In this document: in pieces, positions 48,518 to 61,634 of the stretch
Numbering within the stretch: the stretch's first letter is position 1
Layout: every line of letters starts with the position of its first letter
Origin: JAEZBP01 sp963832725
Lineage (GTDB): Bacteria; Myxococcota_A; Polyangia; Polyangiales; Sandaracinaceae
Direction of reading: 5' to 3'
NCBI GenBank assembly: GCA_963832725.1
Contig: CAWHVG010000003.1
Span: forward strand, 930,001-994,000
DNA: 64,000 nt
Notes under the pieces: generated by a model
Database searches by the model: none
Seen by the model: only the letters and a program-made list of their open reading frames with translations
What the model was told of the DNA's origin: nothing
Translations under genes and position numbers: made by a program

Positions 48518-48666
48518 TGTCTCGTTCCCGGCTCCGAGCTCCGTTCCGGGTGTCGTGGAATCAGCACGCTCCCCTGCACATCGTTCGGAGCCCGAGCCGC
48601 GTCCCGAAGTCCGAGCCTCCTCTGCCGAAACCCGGATCGAGCTTCGGGCCGGTACTACCGACCGCG

Positions 48667-49377
48667 ATGACGAAGACCACCGCAGCCGGCCGCCGCACCC
48701 GGGACAAGCGCAAGCGACGAGACGCGATCCTCGACGCCGCCGAGCAGGTCTTCGGCGCCGGCGGTGCCGCGCACGCGACCATGGAGGAGGTGGCCGAGGC
48801 CGCCTCGGTCAGCAAGGGCACGCTCTACCTCTATTTCGAGAGCAAAGACGACCTCGTCCTCGCGCTGACACACCGCCCGCTCGAGGCGGTGCTGGCCCGC
48901 TTCGAGGCCCTCCGCGCCGACGACTCGCATGACGGCCTGTCGCTCCTGAGCGCGCTGATGGAAGCCCACGCCACCGTCGTGAACGCGCACGCGCCACAGC
49001 TCCGGCTGGCGATGGCCGGCACGTGCGGCGGCTTCGCGACGGATCCGGCCGGCTCCAGCCTCTCGGTGTATGCCGAGCGCGTGCGGACGCTGCGCGCCAC
49101 CTATCTCGCCGCGATCGAGCGGGGCATCGCCGACGGGTCGCTGCGCACCGATCTCGACGCGCGCCGGGTCTCCGCCGGCCTGTGGGCCGCGATGTTCGGC
49201 GCCACGTTCCTGGGCAGCACCTTCCTCGGCAACAGCGCCGCGAGCGTGAAGGCGTCCCTGCCGAACGACCTGCCGGACGACCTGCCGGACGACGAGCCCG
49301 TGGACCTCGATGGGCTGTTCCCGATCACCATGGAGCTCTTGCTGGCGGCGCTCCGGCGCCCGGAGCGGCCTCGATGA
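48667..49377 (+). CDS. TetR family transcriptional regulator of the efflux operon
   Basis: The product has 236 residues. The N-terminal helix-turn-helix is AILDAAEQVFGAGGAAHATM through EEVAEAASVSKGTLYLYFES, the TetR signature. The ligand-binding C-domain is helical, and an Asp/Pro-rich insert (LPNDLPDDLPDDEPVDLDG) precedes the last helix. It overlaps the downstream outer-membrane factor gene by ATGA. With the palindrome upstream it most likely represses its own operon until a pump substrate binds; the inducer is unknown. Confidence 0.92.
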   Translation: MTKTTAAGRRTRDKRKRRDAILDAAEQVFGAGGAAHATMEEVAEAASVSKGTLYLYFESKDDLVLALTHRPLEAVLARFEALRADDSHDGLSLLSALMEAHATVVNAHAPQLRLAMAGTCGGFATDPAGSSLSVYAERVRTLRATYLAAIERGIADGSLRTDLDARRVSAGLWAAMFGATFLGSTFLGNSAASVKASLPNDLPDDLPDDEPVDLDGLFPITMELLLAALRRPERPR

Positions 49378-50874
49378 GGCGTCCGCTCGCAGCGATGACG
49401 GCCCTGCTCCTCGCCGGCTGCATGCCGCACCACCCGGTGCACAGCCCTCTGCCGCCGGTGCCGCTCCCCGAGCGCTACGGGCAGACGGCCGGCGACGAGG
49501 AGATCCCGGAGTCGGAGGCCTCGCCGGACCGCTGGTGGATCGCGTTCGGGGACCCCGAGCTGGCATCGCTGGTCAATCGGGCGCTGGCCCGCAACTTCGA
49601 GCTCGGCGCCGCCTGGGCTCGGCTGGAGCAGGCCGAGGCGCTGGCTCAGGGCTCGAGCGCGCCTTGGTGGCCGCAGAATCAGCGCGCAGCTCGACGTGGC
49701 GCGCCGCCGTCAGGTCGTCGTCCTCGGTGCCCTGGGCCGTCAGGTCTTCGAGAACAACAGCCTCGGCATCTCGGTGCCGGTCAGCTACGAGCTGGACCTC
49801 TGGAACCGCATCGGCTCCCAGGTCGCCGCCGCCGGGCTCGACGTGCTCGCCACCCGCGACGACGTCGAGACGCTGGCGATGACGCTCGCCGCCAACGTGG
49901 TCGAGGCGTGGATGAACCTCGTGCAGCAGCGCTCTTTGCGCCGCTTGCTCGAGGAGCAGCACGAGACCAACCGGCTCTACATGGAGCTGGTCACGCTGCG
50001 CTTCAGGCACGGGCTCGGCACCGCCCTCGACGTCTATCAGCAGCGGCAGCGGGTGGAGGCCATCGAGGCGCAGCTCGCGCAGGTCGCGGGCGCCGAGTCC
50101 GTCGCGCGCCAGCGGCTGGCGGTGCTGGTCGGTCTGCCTCCGCCCGCGTTCGCGGAGCAGATCGGGCAGCTCCCCGAGCCCACCGTGCTGCCGCCGCTCC
50201 CGCCGATGCCGCGGACCGGCGTGCCTGCCAATCTCTTGCTCCGGCGCCCCGACGTGCGCGCCGCGCGACGGCGCGTGGAGGCCGCCGACTGGCGCCTCGG
50301 CTCGGCCATCGCCGACCAGTTCCCCGCCTTCCGGATCAGCGCCTCGATCGGTATCTCGTCGCCGAACATCACGAACCTGCTCAGTTCGTTCGTGTGGTCG
50401 CTGATGGGCAGCCTGGTCGCGCCGGCGCTCGACGGTGGCGCCCGGGCGGCCGAGGTGCGACGCAACCGGGCCGTCGTCCGCGAGCGGATCCAGACCTTCG
50501 CGCAGACGCTCCTCAACGCGATGCTGGATGTGGAGAACGCGCTCACGCAGGAGCGCCAAGCCGTCATCCAGATCGAGAACCTGCACGAGCAGCTCGACGC
50601 GGCGCAGGCGGCGCTCGACGAGGCGCGGCGGCGCTACGCGGAGGGGCTGAGCGACTACCTGCCGGTGCTGAGCGCCCTCACCTCGGCGCAGACCATCCAA
50701 CAGGCGATCCTCACCACCCGCCGCGCGCTCTTGTCGCAGCGAGTGCAGCTCGCCCGCGCGCTCGGCGGGGCCTGGAGCAGCGACCTCGAGCCGCCACCGC
50801 TTCCGGATCCCGAGCCGGACGACGAAGCCGACGCACAGGCGGACGAGCAGGCGAACGCCGAGGTGCAGCCATGA
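49374..50874 (+). CDS. NodT/OprM-type outer-membrane efflux lipoprotein (one apparent frameshift)
   Basis: The ATG at 49374 overlaps the TetR stop. The signal ends in a lipobox (LLLAGC), as in OprM. RWWIAFGDPELASLVNRALA is the classic opening of NodT-type factors, and the rest follows the TolC coiled-coil pattern (LLLRRPDVRAARRRVEAADW). The frame breaks at GAATC 49676-49680. Adding TC gives WPQNLSAQLDVARRRQ and a single open frame of about 500 residues. An Asp/Glu/Ala-rich tail ends it. It is the exit duct for the RND pump encoded two genes downstream. Confidence 0.88.
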
Positions 50875-52159
50875 GCGTCGAGCCCGTACTGCGAGAGGCC
50901 GATCCCGTGGAGCCGTCCGTCGCCCGAGACGCGCCGCAGAAGGCGTCCTTCGCGCTGCGGGTGGCCACGATCCTGGTGCCGGCGCTCATCTGCCTGGCCG
51001 GCGTCGGGGTGGCTGCCGTCTTCGTCGCCACACGCCCCCACGCGGGTCGCACCGCCCACGAAGAGCGAGGCGTGCCGGTCCGCGCAACGCCGGTCGAGCC
51101 GAGCACGCAGCCTGTTCGCGTCCGCGCCCACGGCACCGTCGTCGCCGCGCAGAAGGTGACGCTTCAGCCGGAGCTCAACGGACGCATCGTGTGGATGAGC
51201 GACGACCTGGTCCCGGGCGGCCGCGTCCACGCCGGCGACACGCTGATCCGCATCGATCCGCGCGACTACCGCGCGCAGGTCGAGCAGAGCCGCGCCCAGG
51301 TCGAGCAGAGCCGGCTGGGCATCGCCGAGGAGCAGAGCCGGGCGGTGATCGCCGAGCGCGAGTGGGAGCTGCTCCGCCGGCAGCACGGCGGCAGCGAGAG
51401 CGGGCGCGAGCTGGCACTGCGCGAGCCTCACCTGCGCACCGCCGAGGCCCAGCTCCGCGCCGCCCGGAGCTCGATGCGGCAGGCCCGCACGAACCTCTCG
51501 CGGACCACCCTCGACGCGCCCTTCGACGCGTTCGTGGAGAGCGAGAACGCCGATCTCGGCCAGCTCGTCGGGCCGACCAGCCAGCTCGCCACGCTGGTCG
51601 GCACCGACCGCTTCTGGGTGCAGGTCTCCATCCCGATGGAGCGGCTCGCGTGGATCCAGGTGCCGGGCGTGAACGGCGAGAACGGCTCACCCGCCCGCGT
51701 CCTGCAAGAGGTCGGCGAGGACGGCGCGATCGTGCGTGAAGGCCGCGTCGTGCGTCTGCTCGGTGACCTCGATCCCGTCGGTCGCATGGCGCGGGTGCTG
51801 GTGGCGATCGACGACCCGCTCGGATTGCATCGCGACACGGCCGCAGCGCCGGGCGACCCCTCGTCGCTCCCCATCCTGCTCGGCGCGTTCGTGCGGGTGG
51901 AGATCGAGGCCGGCGAGCTCAGCGACGTCTACGAGATCCCGCGGACCGCCCTGCATGCCGGCGACGTGGTGCATCTGCTCGGCGAGGAGGACCGCCTGGC
52001 GCTCCGCGAGGTGGACGTGGTCTGGCGCCGTGCGCGGACGGTGCTGGTGCGGGGCCTTCATCCAGGGGATCTGCTGATTCAGACCCGCGTCCCCACGCCG
52101 GTGGAGGGGACACAGCTCCGCCGCATCGAGGACGATCCGCCGGACGGCGGGAGCGGCGG

Positions 52160-52163
<4 letters not shown>
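50871..52163 (+). CDS. RND efflux periplasmic adaptor (membrane fusion protein)
   Basis: ATG 50871 overlaps the preceding stop (ATGA). The 430-residue product has one N-terminal membrane helix (LRVATILVPALICLAGVGV). The adaptor core comes next: RVRAHGTVVAAQKVTLQPEL for the lipoyl half-motif, a coiled hairpin with EQSRAQVEQSRLGIAEEQ, the second lipoyl half TTLDAPFDAFVESENADLGQ, and beta-barrel and membrane-proximal domains. It bridges the pump and the outer-membrane factor. Confidence 0.93.
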
Positions 52164-55495
<3,332 letters not shown>

Positions 55496-55638
55496 GCCGA
55501 GCCGGATCATCCCGACGAGAACGGCGGCCCGGGACCCCGGCGTTCGCAGCGCGTTCCAGGACGGCGGCCTTCGCCACCGCACGACCACGGCGACGCCACG
55601 CGCCGGCCCAGCAGCTCGCCACGCCGAACATCGTCTGC

Positions 55639-56082
55639 TCACGCCGCTTCGGATGCGGCCTTCTCGCCTGCGGCGTCACGGCGGCGCGCGAGCCAACCGT
55701 CGACCGAGAAGCGGCCGGCGCCGGTGAAGATGAGCGTGATGGCCGGCACGGCGTAGAGCAGCGCCAGCTCCTTGCGGGACCAGGGGTCGTCGCCGTGCAC
55801 GATCGCCCCGGCCACGATCATCGTGATCACGAAAGGCACGGCCGCGGCGCGCGTCGCGAGGCCGAGCGCGATGAGCGAGGAGCCCACCACCTCGCCGAGG
55901 ATGGCCAGCGTCAGGCTGAGCGAGCTGCCGACGCCGAGCGGATCCGGGAACGTCGCGGCGTGCTCGGCGAAGGTCAGCAGCTTCGGCAGCCCGTGACCGA
56001 AGAGCATCATCGGACCGACCGTCAGGCGCAGGACGAGGAGGCCGACGTCGGCAGACCAGGCGGGGGGGCGGGGCAGGTTCAT
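55639..56082 (-). CDS. DoxX-family membrane protein
   Basis: A 147-residue protein from the ATG at 56082, with four membrane helices. The N-terminus has LLVLRLTVGPMMLFGHGLPK, and helix 2-3 has the family pattern SLTLAILGEVVGSSLIALGL. DoxX-like proteins are membrane components linked to thiol or quinone redox in some species. It is divergent from the hsp70 gene, and the 121 bp between them must hold both promoters. It is convergent with the RND pump gene; the 143-bp gap has no clear terminator. Confidence 0.85.
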   Translation of the reverse strand: MNLPRPPAWSADVGLLVLRLTVGPMMLFGHGLPKLLTFAEHAATFPDPLGVGSSLSLTLAILGEVVGSSLIALGLATRAAAVPFVITMIVAGAIVHGDDPWSRKELALLYAVPAITLIFTGAGRFSVDGWLARRRDAAGEKAASEAA

Positions 56083-56203
56083 GGCTGCCCCGTAGCCCAC
56101 AAACGCCCGGGCGGCACTCGCGCCGCAGGATGGGGTGTTGCCGGGGGAGGTCCCGATCCGGCAATAATCGTGTCCTGATGCTCGGGCGCGCGAAGGCCGA
56201 TCG

Positions 56204-58495
56204 GTGAGCGGAGGTCGGGTCCTCGGGATCGACCTCGGCACCACCAACTCGGTGGTGGCCGTCGCGGACGGCGGTCAAGCACGCGTGCTCGGCGACGCCG
56301 AAGGGCGGCGGATGGTGCCCTCGGTGGTCTCGTTTTTGCCCGAAGGCGGCACCGTGGTGGGCTACGAGGCGCGCGAGCGGCGGCTGGTCGACGCCGAGAA
56401 CACCGTCTACGCCGTCAAGCGCCTGATCGGCCGGCCCTTCGACAGCCCCGAGGTCGCCCGGGCCCGCGAGCGCTTCGCCTTCCAGATCGTGAAGAACAAG
56501 CACGGCGGCTCGGTCGTGAAGGTGGCGCGCGGCACCTACGCGCTGGCCGAGATCAGCGCGATGGTCCTGCGCGAGATCCGCCGCATGGCCGAAGCCGGGC
56601 TCGGCGAGACGGCGGAGCGGGCCGTCATCACCGTTCCGGCGAACTTCAACGAGCTGCAGCGCAGCGCCACCAAGGCGGCGGGCAAAGTGGCCGGGCTGGA
56701 GGTCCTGCGCATCCTCAACGAGCCGACCGCGGCGGCGCTCGCCTACGGCTACGGCGGCGCCCAGAACGAGCGGGTCGCCGTCTACGATCTGGGCGGCGGC
56801 ACCTTCGACATCACCATCCTCGAGCTCGAGGACGACGTCTTCGAGGTCCTCTCGACGGCCGGCGACACCTTCCTCGGCGGCGAGGACATGGACCGCACCA
56901 TCGCCGACGTGATGTGCGAGCGCTTCCGCGAAGCGCATCGTGCCGACATCTCCCGCGACAAGCAGGCCTACGAGCGCCTCAAGGCCGCGGCGGAGTGGGC
57001 CAAGTGCCAGCTCTCGAACGAGCACGCGGTCGAGCTGACCGTCGAAGAGCTGAGCGTGGGGCGGAAGAAGAGCGCCGACCTGACCTTCGCCATGACCCGG
57101 GCCGAGCTCGAAACGCTGGCCACCCCGTGGCTGGACCGCTCGTTCGAGGTCTGCGCCGAAGCGCTGAAGCAGGCCGGCCTGAAGGCCACGGACCTCGACA
57201 GCGTGGTGCTGGTCGGCGGGTCCACCCGCATGCCGCTCTGCCGCACGCGGGTGGCCGAGTTCTTCGGGCGCACCCCGCGGACCGACATCGACCCGGACAT
57301 GGTGGTGGCGCAGGGCGCGGCGATTCACGGCTTCGCGCTGGCCGGCGAGCGGGAGGCACGCCCGCTGAAGCTGACTCCGCCCAAGCCGCCGCCGGTGCCG
57401 AAGTCCACCCAGCTCGGCGTTCCGAGGCAGCCCGCGTTCGCGCCCGACGCGCAGGGCCCGACCGCGCCGCGGCCGCCGCGCCGCCCCGCGCGCTCCACCG
57501 CGCCGCCGCCGCCGATGCCCGACCTGCCGCTCCCCTTCGTGCCGCCCGCAAAGGCGGTGAAGGTGTCGCCGGCCGTCCCCGTCCGCACGCCCCGCACCAC
57601 CATCGACATGGATCTGGACGAGCTGGCGCCGCCGGAGGGCGACGTCCTCGGCCTCGACGAGCTGGCGCCGAGCTCGTTCGACGTCTCGGACCCCTTCGCC
57701 AATCTCGTCCCCGACAATCCCTTTTCCGACGAGCCGGGCGCCCTCCCCTTGCCGGGCCTCGACCCGCTCCTCGGCGCGCCCGTCTCGCCGAGCCAGCGCT
57801 ATCCATCGCGCGAGCCCACCGAGCCCTTCTCGCTCGACCTGCACTCCCCGCGCGGTCGCCCTCCGCCTCCCGCGCCTCCCTCGCGCGAGCCCACCGCCCC
57901 CTTCGGCACCGGCGCCGCCGACCCCTTCTCGCCACCCTCGCGCGAGCCCACCATGCCCTTCGGCACCGGCGCCGCCGACCCGGGCCTGCCGGGGCTCGAC
58001 GCGCCGCGGCCCGAGCGCGACCCGGTGCAGTCCTTCCAGATCAGCGCCGCCCAGCCCGTCCTCGCCATGCCCGAGCGGCCGCCACCGCTCCTGATGGACG
58101 TCACGCCGCACTCCCTCGGCCTGGAGACCGCCGGCGGTTATTGCCGGCGCATCATCCACAAGAACGCGCCGGTCCCGACCGAGCAGACCCGCAGCTTCAC
58201 CACCGCCCAGGACGGTCAAGAAGAGGTCGTCGTCCGCGTCTGCCAGGGCGAGCACGACGCCTTCGCCGACAACGAAGAGCTGGGCGAGGTCGTGCTCGAC
58301 CAGCTCCCGCCCAAGCGCCGGGGCGAGCTGACCATCGAGGTCGCGTTCATCCTCGACGCCGACGGAACGCTCGCCGTGGAAGCGCGCGACGCCCAGACCG
58401 GCCGCGTCCAGCGGACCCGCATCAGCCTGCGGGGCGGGCTCAGCGCCGACGAGATCGACGCCATGCGGGCGCGGCAACAGGAGGAGCTCGGGTGA
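56204..58495 (+). CDS. Hsp70 (DnaK-type) with large Pro-rich insert between ATPase and substrate domains
   Basis: The 763-residue protein starts at GTG 56204. The N-terminal ATPase domain (residues 6-385) is intact: GIDLGTTNSVVAV, NEPTAAALAYGYGG, VYDLGGGTFDITI, VLVGGSTRMP. Instead of the usual short hydrophobic linker, about 240 residues rich in Pro, Ala and Ser follow, including three SREPT-PF motifs and FGTGAADP repeats. The substrate-binding beta domain then begins at LLMDVTPHSLGLET (about 629), and the protein ends about 130 residues later with no full helical lid. A J-protein gene overlaps its stop. It is probably a specialised second Hsp70; its clients are unknown. Confidence 0.88.
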   Translation: MSGGRVLGIDLGTTNSVVAVADGGQARVLGDAEGRRMVPSVVSFLPEGGTVVGYEARERRLVDAENTVYAVKRLIGRPFDSPEVARARERFAFQIVKNKHGGSVVKVARGTYALAEISAMVLREIRRMAEAGLGETAERAVITVPANFNELQRSATKAAGKVAGLEVLRILNEPTAAALAYGYGGAQNERVAVYDLGGGTFDITILELEDDVFEVLSTAGDTFLGGEDMDRTIADVMCERFREAHRADISRDKQAYERLKAAAEWAKCQLSNEHAVELTVEELSVGRKKSADLTFAMTRAELETLATPWLDRSFEVCAEALKQAGLKATDLDSVVLVGGSTRMPLCRTRVAEFFGRTPRTDIDPDMVVAQGAAIHGFALAGEREARPLKLTPPKPPPVPKSTQLGVPRQPAFAPDAQGPTAPRPPRRPARSTAPPPPMPDLPLPFVPPAKAVKVSPAVPVRTPRTTIDMDLDELAPPEGDVLGLDELAPSSFDVSDPFANLVPDNPFSDEPGALPLPGLDPLLGAPVSPSQRYPSREPTEPFSLDLHSPRGRPPPPAPPSREPTAPFGTGAADPFSPPSREPTMPFGTGAADPGLPGLDAPRPERDPVQSFQISAAQPVLAMPERPPPLLMDVTPHSLGLETAGGYCRRIIHKNAPVPTEQTRSFTTAQDGQEEVVVRVCQGEHDAFADNEELGEVVLDQLPPKRRGELTIEVAFILDADGTLAVEARDAQTGRVQRTRISLRGGLSADEIDAMRARQQEELG

Positions 58496-58989
58496 ACGAC
58501 GACCGCCTCGACCTCCTCGACTACTACACGCTCCTCGGCGTCGCGCCGGACGCGTCCACGCCCGACATCAAGCGCGCGTTTCGCCGCTTCGCGCGGCGCT
58601 ACCACCCCGATCGCTTCGCCGGCGCGCCGGACGACAAGAAGGAGCGGGCCACCCAGATCTACCGCCGCGGGAGCGAGGCCTACCAAGTCCTCACCGACGG
58701 CGTCGCGCGCCGCGCCTACGACCGCATGCTCCGGGTCGGCACCCTGCGGCTGAGCGCCGAAGCGCGCGAGCACGCCGAGGCCGAGCAGCGCGCGCCGAAG
58801 AAGCGCGAGCAGCCCATCCGCTCCCCTCAAGCGCTGGCCTTCTACAACCGCGCCGCCGCCGCCGCGCGCAACGCCCAGTGGCGTGAAGCCTGGCGGCTGA
58901 TGAAGACCGCCCTCGACCACGAGCCGGACAACCCCCTCTTGAAGTCCAGGCTCGCCCAGCTCGAGAGCCGCGTCCGCAAGATGCGCTGA
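58492..58989 (+). CDS. Short J-domain protein (Hsp70 co-chaperone)
   Basis: GTG 58492 overlaps the Hsp70 stop (GTGA), with AGGAGGAGC upstream. The 165-residue product has a J-domain at residues 8-75: DYYTLLGVAPDASTPDIKRAFRRFARRYHPDRF with the HPD motif, then AYQVLTDGVARRAYD. It lacks the Gly/Phe and zinc-finger regions of DnaJ. Its C-terminus is a TPR-like helical pair (ALAFYNRAAAAARNAQWREAWRLMKTAL). It would stimulate the ATPase of the adjacent Hsp70. Confidence 0.9.
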   Translation: MNDDRLDLLDYYTLLGVAPDASTPDIKRAFRRFARRYHPDRFAGAPDDKKERATQIYRRGSEAYQVLTDGVARRAYDRMLRVGTLRLSAEAREHAEAEQRAPKKREQPIRSPQALAFYNRAAAAARNAQWREAWRLMKTALDHEPDNPLLKSRLAQLESRVRKMR

Positions 58990-58990
58990 G

Positions 58991-59155
58991 CGGCGCGGCG
59001 TCCGGCTCGCCGCAGCTTCGCGTCCCCGCTCGACGCGAGGACACGCGCGGACTGGGCTCGGCGCCCTGGCGAGAGCGCGTCGGCCCGCGGCGGCGCGAGC
59101 GGATCGACGACCTGTGGGTGAGCTTCGTCGGCCACGCGACGACGCTGGTTCAGGT
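58991..59155 (+). pseudogene. N-terminal fragment of a metallo-beta-lactamase-fold hydrolase
   Basis: In one frame the DNA encodes ...GLGSAPWRERVGPRRRERIDDLWVSFVGHATTLVQVA. The last 20 residues or so match the opening of UlaG/NAPE-PLD-like metallo-beta-lactamase enzymes (VTFVGHATVLIQ). No start codon or later zinc motif is present. The match ends exactly where the sequence shared with 63794-64000 begins, so the gene was cut by a rearrangement. Confidence 0.45.
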
Positions 59156-59340
59156 GGCGCGACTCGGCGTGCTGCTCCGTCGGACTGCTCGGTCGGGCTG
59201 CGGCCGCGACGAGTCAGGTGCGCGCGGAGACGCTGCCGATCAAAGGGGCTCCCCCGCGTCGAACTTCGGCGTGTCGAGCAATGCGTCGGTCGGGGTCCTC
59301 GCCGGCCATCGCGAGCAGACCGACCACCGCGCGGCCGAGT

Positions 59341-60774
59341 TATTGTCAAGAGTTGTGGATACGGAGCTGATCAGGCGGCGTCCCTTTGCTCACTCTCGCT
59401 CGTGTCCCTCTTCGACTTCCTCGCTGACTTGATGGGCTTTGCTCTGGGGCGCTCCTTGCGCGCCCCGTCCTCGAACGTGACGCCTGCACGGACGAGCGGG
59501 ATGAGTTCGTGGCCGTCCAGCTTCCGCCATCGGCGCTCGGCCATGAGGAGGAGCTTGAAGGCCATCGCGAGCCCGGCGTTGCGGGAGCCGGCCCCCTTCG
59601 TGACCCGCTGCCGGAGCTTGACGGTGGCGAAGGTGGACTCGATCGGGTTGGTACTGCGCAGGTGCTTCCAGTGCTCCGCCGGGAAGTCGAAGAGCGTCGT
59701 CATCCGGTCGAAGTCGGTCTGGAGGCACTTGGTGGCCTTCGGATATTTCGCGCGGAACTCCTTCACAAACGACGCGGCCAGCTCCTCACACTCCGCCTTT
59801 GTCGGCGCCTTCATCATCTCGTGGAGATGGGATTTTGCGCGCGGCTGCACGCTCTTGGGAAGCTTGTCGAGAACGTTCGCGATCTTGTGAACCCAGCACC
59901 GCTGTTCGCGCGTCTCCGGGAAGACCTCGCGCAGCGCCGCCCAGAAGCCGAGCGCGCCGTCACCGACCGCCAACGCCGGCGCGCGCATCCCCCGCGCCTT
60001 CACGTCGCGCAGGAGCGACAGCCAGCTCTCGGTGGACTCCCGGTAGCCGTCTTCGATCGCGATCACCTCCTTCGTGCCGTCCGGTCGGGCCCCGATCATG
60101 ACGAGCGCGGCGAGGCGTTCGTCCTCGAGGCGCACGTTGAAGTGCACCCCGTCGACCCAGACGTACACGTAGTCGCGGTCCTCCAGCGACCTCTTCCGCC
60201 ACGCCCGGTATTCCTCCTGCCACGCGCTCGTGAGCCTCGTGATCGAGCTCGGCGACAAGCCCGCGGCGTCCGGACCGAGCAGCGTGGGAAGCGCCTCCTG
60301 GAAGTCGCCCGTCGACAGTCCGCGCAGATAGAGGAGCGGAAGCACCTCTGAAACATTCTTCGAGCGCCGCATGTAGGGGGGCAGGATCTTGCTCGTGAAG
60401 CGCTGCCGCTCCCCGTCCACTACCCGCTTGTCGTTCACACGAGGCGCCCGGAGCCCCACCGTCCCGGAGCCGATCGTCACCTTCCGCTCCCGAGCACGCC
60501 CGTTGCGGACCACCAGCGCCCGCCCCTCCTCGTCGCGGCTCGCACCATGCCGCGCCAGATACTCCTCGACCTCCACCTCGAGAGCCGCCGCGATCATCCT
60601 GCGCGCTCCCTCGCGCGCCAGCTGATCAGCGCGCACTCCATCGACTCGCCCTGAACGTCCTTCTCCTCTACCTTGGCATGGGTACCTTTCCGCGGCTTTT
60701 AAGCTGGTCTCGTGTTTTCAAACTCGGAAGGGTACGCCACACTCTTCAACTCAAGTCAATCAACAACTCCTTTT
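59341..60774. mobile_element. IS256-family insertion sequence
   Basis: The boundaries come from comparison with the uninterrupted segment at 63794-64000: the left flank ends ...CGCGCGGCC(G)AG and the right flank resumes CCAGCTTCAC. Imperfect inverted ends are visible: TTATTGTCAAGAGTTGTGGATAC (59341-59363; shown in part) against the complement of 60732-60754, which contains GAAGAGTGTGGCGTAC. A target duplication of 8-9 bp could not be identified with certainty. About 1.43 kb, with one transposase gene. Confidence 0.8.
59371..60636 (-). CDS. IS256-family transposase
   Basis: A full-length 421-residue DDE transposase from a GTG start. The catalytic triad is D162 (VDGVHFNV), D226 (VGDGALGFW) and E333 (STNPIESTFATV). 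The C/H pair CWVHK (247-251) and the C-terminal helices are those of the mutator-type IS256 group. The N-terminus is about 20 residues shorter than in some relatives, which should not affect catalysis. The gene is intact, so the element may still be active. Confidence 0.93.
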   Translation of the reverse strand: MRADQLAREGARRMIAAALEVEVEEYLARHGASRDEEGRALVVRNGRARERKVTIGSGTVGLRAPRVNDKRVVDGERQRFTSKILPPYMRRSKNVSEVLPLLYLRGLSTGDFQEALPTLLGPDAAGLSPSSITRLTSAWQEEYRAWRKRSLEDRDYVYVWVDGVHFNVRLEDERLAALVMIGARPDGTKEVIAIEDGYRESTESWLSLLRDVKARGMRAPALAVGDGALGFWAALREVFPETREQRCWVHKIANVLDKLPKSVQPRAKSHLHEMMKAPTKAECEELAASFVKEFRAKYPKATKCLQTDFDRMTTLFDFPAEHWKHLRSTNPIESTFATVKLRQRVTKGAGSRNAGLAMAFKLLLMAERRWRKLDGHELIPLVRAGVTFEDGARKERPRAKPIKSARKSKRDTSESEQRDAA

Positions 60775-61261
60775 CCAGCTTCACGGAGATCGGCCGGACG
60801 CCTCTTGTCGAGCCCGCTCAAGAGCTGTTTGAGCACCGTGAGCTGATCGAAGTAGACCCGCTCGATCACCAGCTTCTCGCTCTCGTCGAAGATGAAGTAC
60901 GCGGTCATCCGCGTGCGGTGCTTGCCGCCGGTGGGCGGGATCGTCCGAGCGCCCGAGGTGCGTCCCGTAGAGCCAGAACTCCACGCATCACCGCGTCCGC
61001 GCTGTGCCGCAGCGCGATAATCTCGTGGTGCTGGTCCGGGAAGGCGACGCGCGTGTCGTGGTAGTAGCGCCGCACCTCCTCGTCGCCGTCGTGCATCGTC
61101 ATCGACGCGATGAGCTCGGTAGTGCGGATGCGGAAACGTCGAGAGCACCTCGTCCCACTGCTGCCGCACCTCGTCCCGGAAGTGGTTCGAGCACCGCCTC
61201 CTCGCGGGCGCGGAGAATCTCCTCGGGCGGCAAGTGATAGCGGGTTCATCGGCTCTCCCAT

Positions 61262-61634
61262 GTCGGCTGGCCGCCGCTCGAGCGCGGCGGGCGCGACACG
61301 CTAAGCGGAGGCCGTCGCCCCGTCGAGGTGGAGCACCTAGACCTGTGAAACGGGCTCGTTCGCGTGCACCGACAGTTCCGGAATCCGGACATCCCGACTT
61401 ACCCGCTGGGCGAAGTGTCGGGTTGGGCGGACGGGGCTTCGGCCCGAAGGGCGACGCGCGGGACTGCCGGTGTTTCTCGTGCGGTCGGCCAGGATGTCGG
61501 AGCCGCTCGAGCAGGTGCTCGAAGAGCTTCCGGACTCCATCCGCCTCCGCGCCGTTCACCAACGAAGGGAGGGCGGCGTGATCGTCGACACGCGGGCCCG
61601 TGCGGGGCCCCGGGCTCCCAGACATAGTGGCGCC
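61262..61634. other. Gene-free interval upstream of the propeller lipoprotein gene
   Basis: About 370 bp with no supported gene. A minus-strand stretch near 61490-61580 reads AEADGVRKLFEHLLERLRHP, which may be a remnant, but it has neither start nor stop context. No promoter or terminator was convincing. Confidence 0.4.

Larger units (their letters stand above)
48339..48666. other. Intergenic region with terminator and TetR operator
   Basis: About 330 bp between the hydrolase-like lipoprotein gene and the TetR gene. It holds the strong terminator at 48405-48451 and the 19-bp palindrome at 48499-48517 (both listed separately). No gene is seen. Confidence 0.6.
59156..60818. repeat. IS-interrupted copy of a duplicated segment (second copy at 63794-64000)
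   Basis: 59156-59340 joined to 60775-60818 matches the uninterrupted sequence at 63794-64000 (about 90 percent by eye, with small indels). Between the two halves sits the IS256-family element. The intact copy therefore shows the pre-insertion state. Confidence 0.8.
59238..61261 (-). pseudogene. NTF2/SnoaL-like gene, frameshifted and split by an IS element
   Basis: On the minus strand the frames around 60775-61261 together read as an NTF2-like protein: LPPEEILRAREEAVLE, HFRDEVRQQWDEVLSTFPHP, ELIASMTMHDGDEEVRRYYH, VAFPDQHHEIIALRHSADAV, VEFWLYGTHLG, then RMTAYFIFDESEKLVIERVY. At least four frame changes are needed, outside any GATTC context. The IS lies where the C-terminus begins; the remaining tail is at 59238-59340 with one further indel. 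SnoaL/NTF2 folds include polyketide cyclases and isomerases. The gene is dead; a related copy runs off the right edge. Confidence 0.7.

Noticed and set aside
61490..61580. A TetR-like or other gene remnant (AEADGVRKLFEHLLERL) on the minus strand
   Set aside because: Too short, without start or stop context; noted only in the gap entry.
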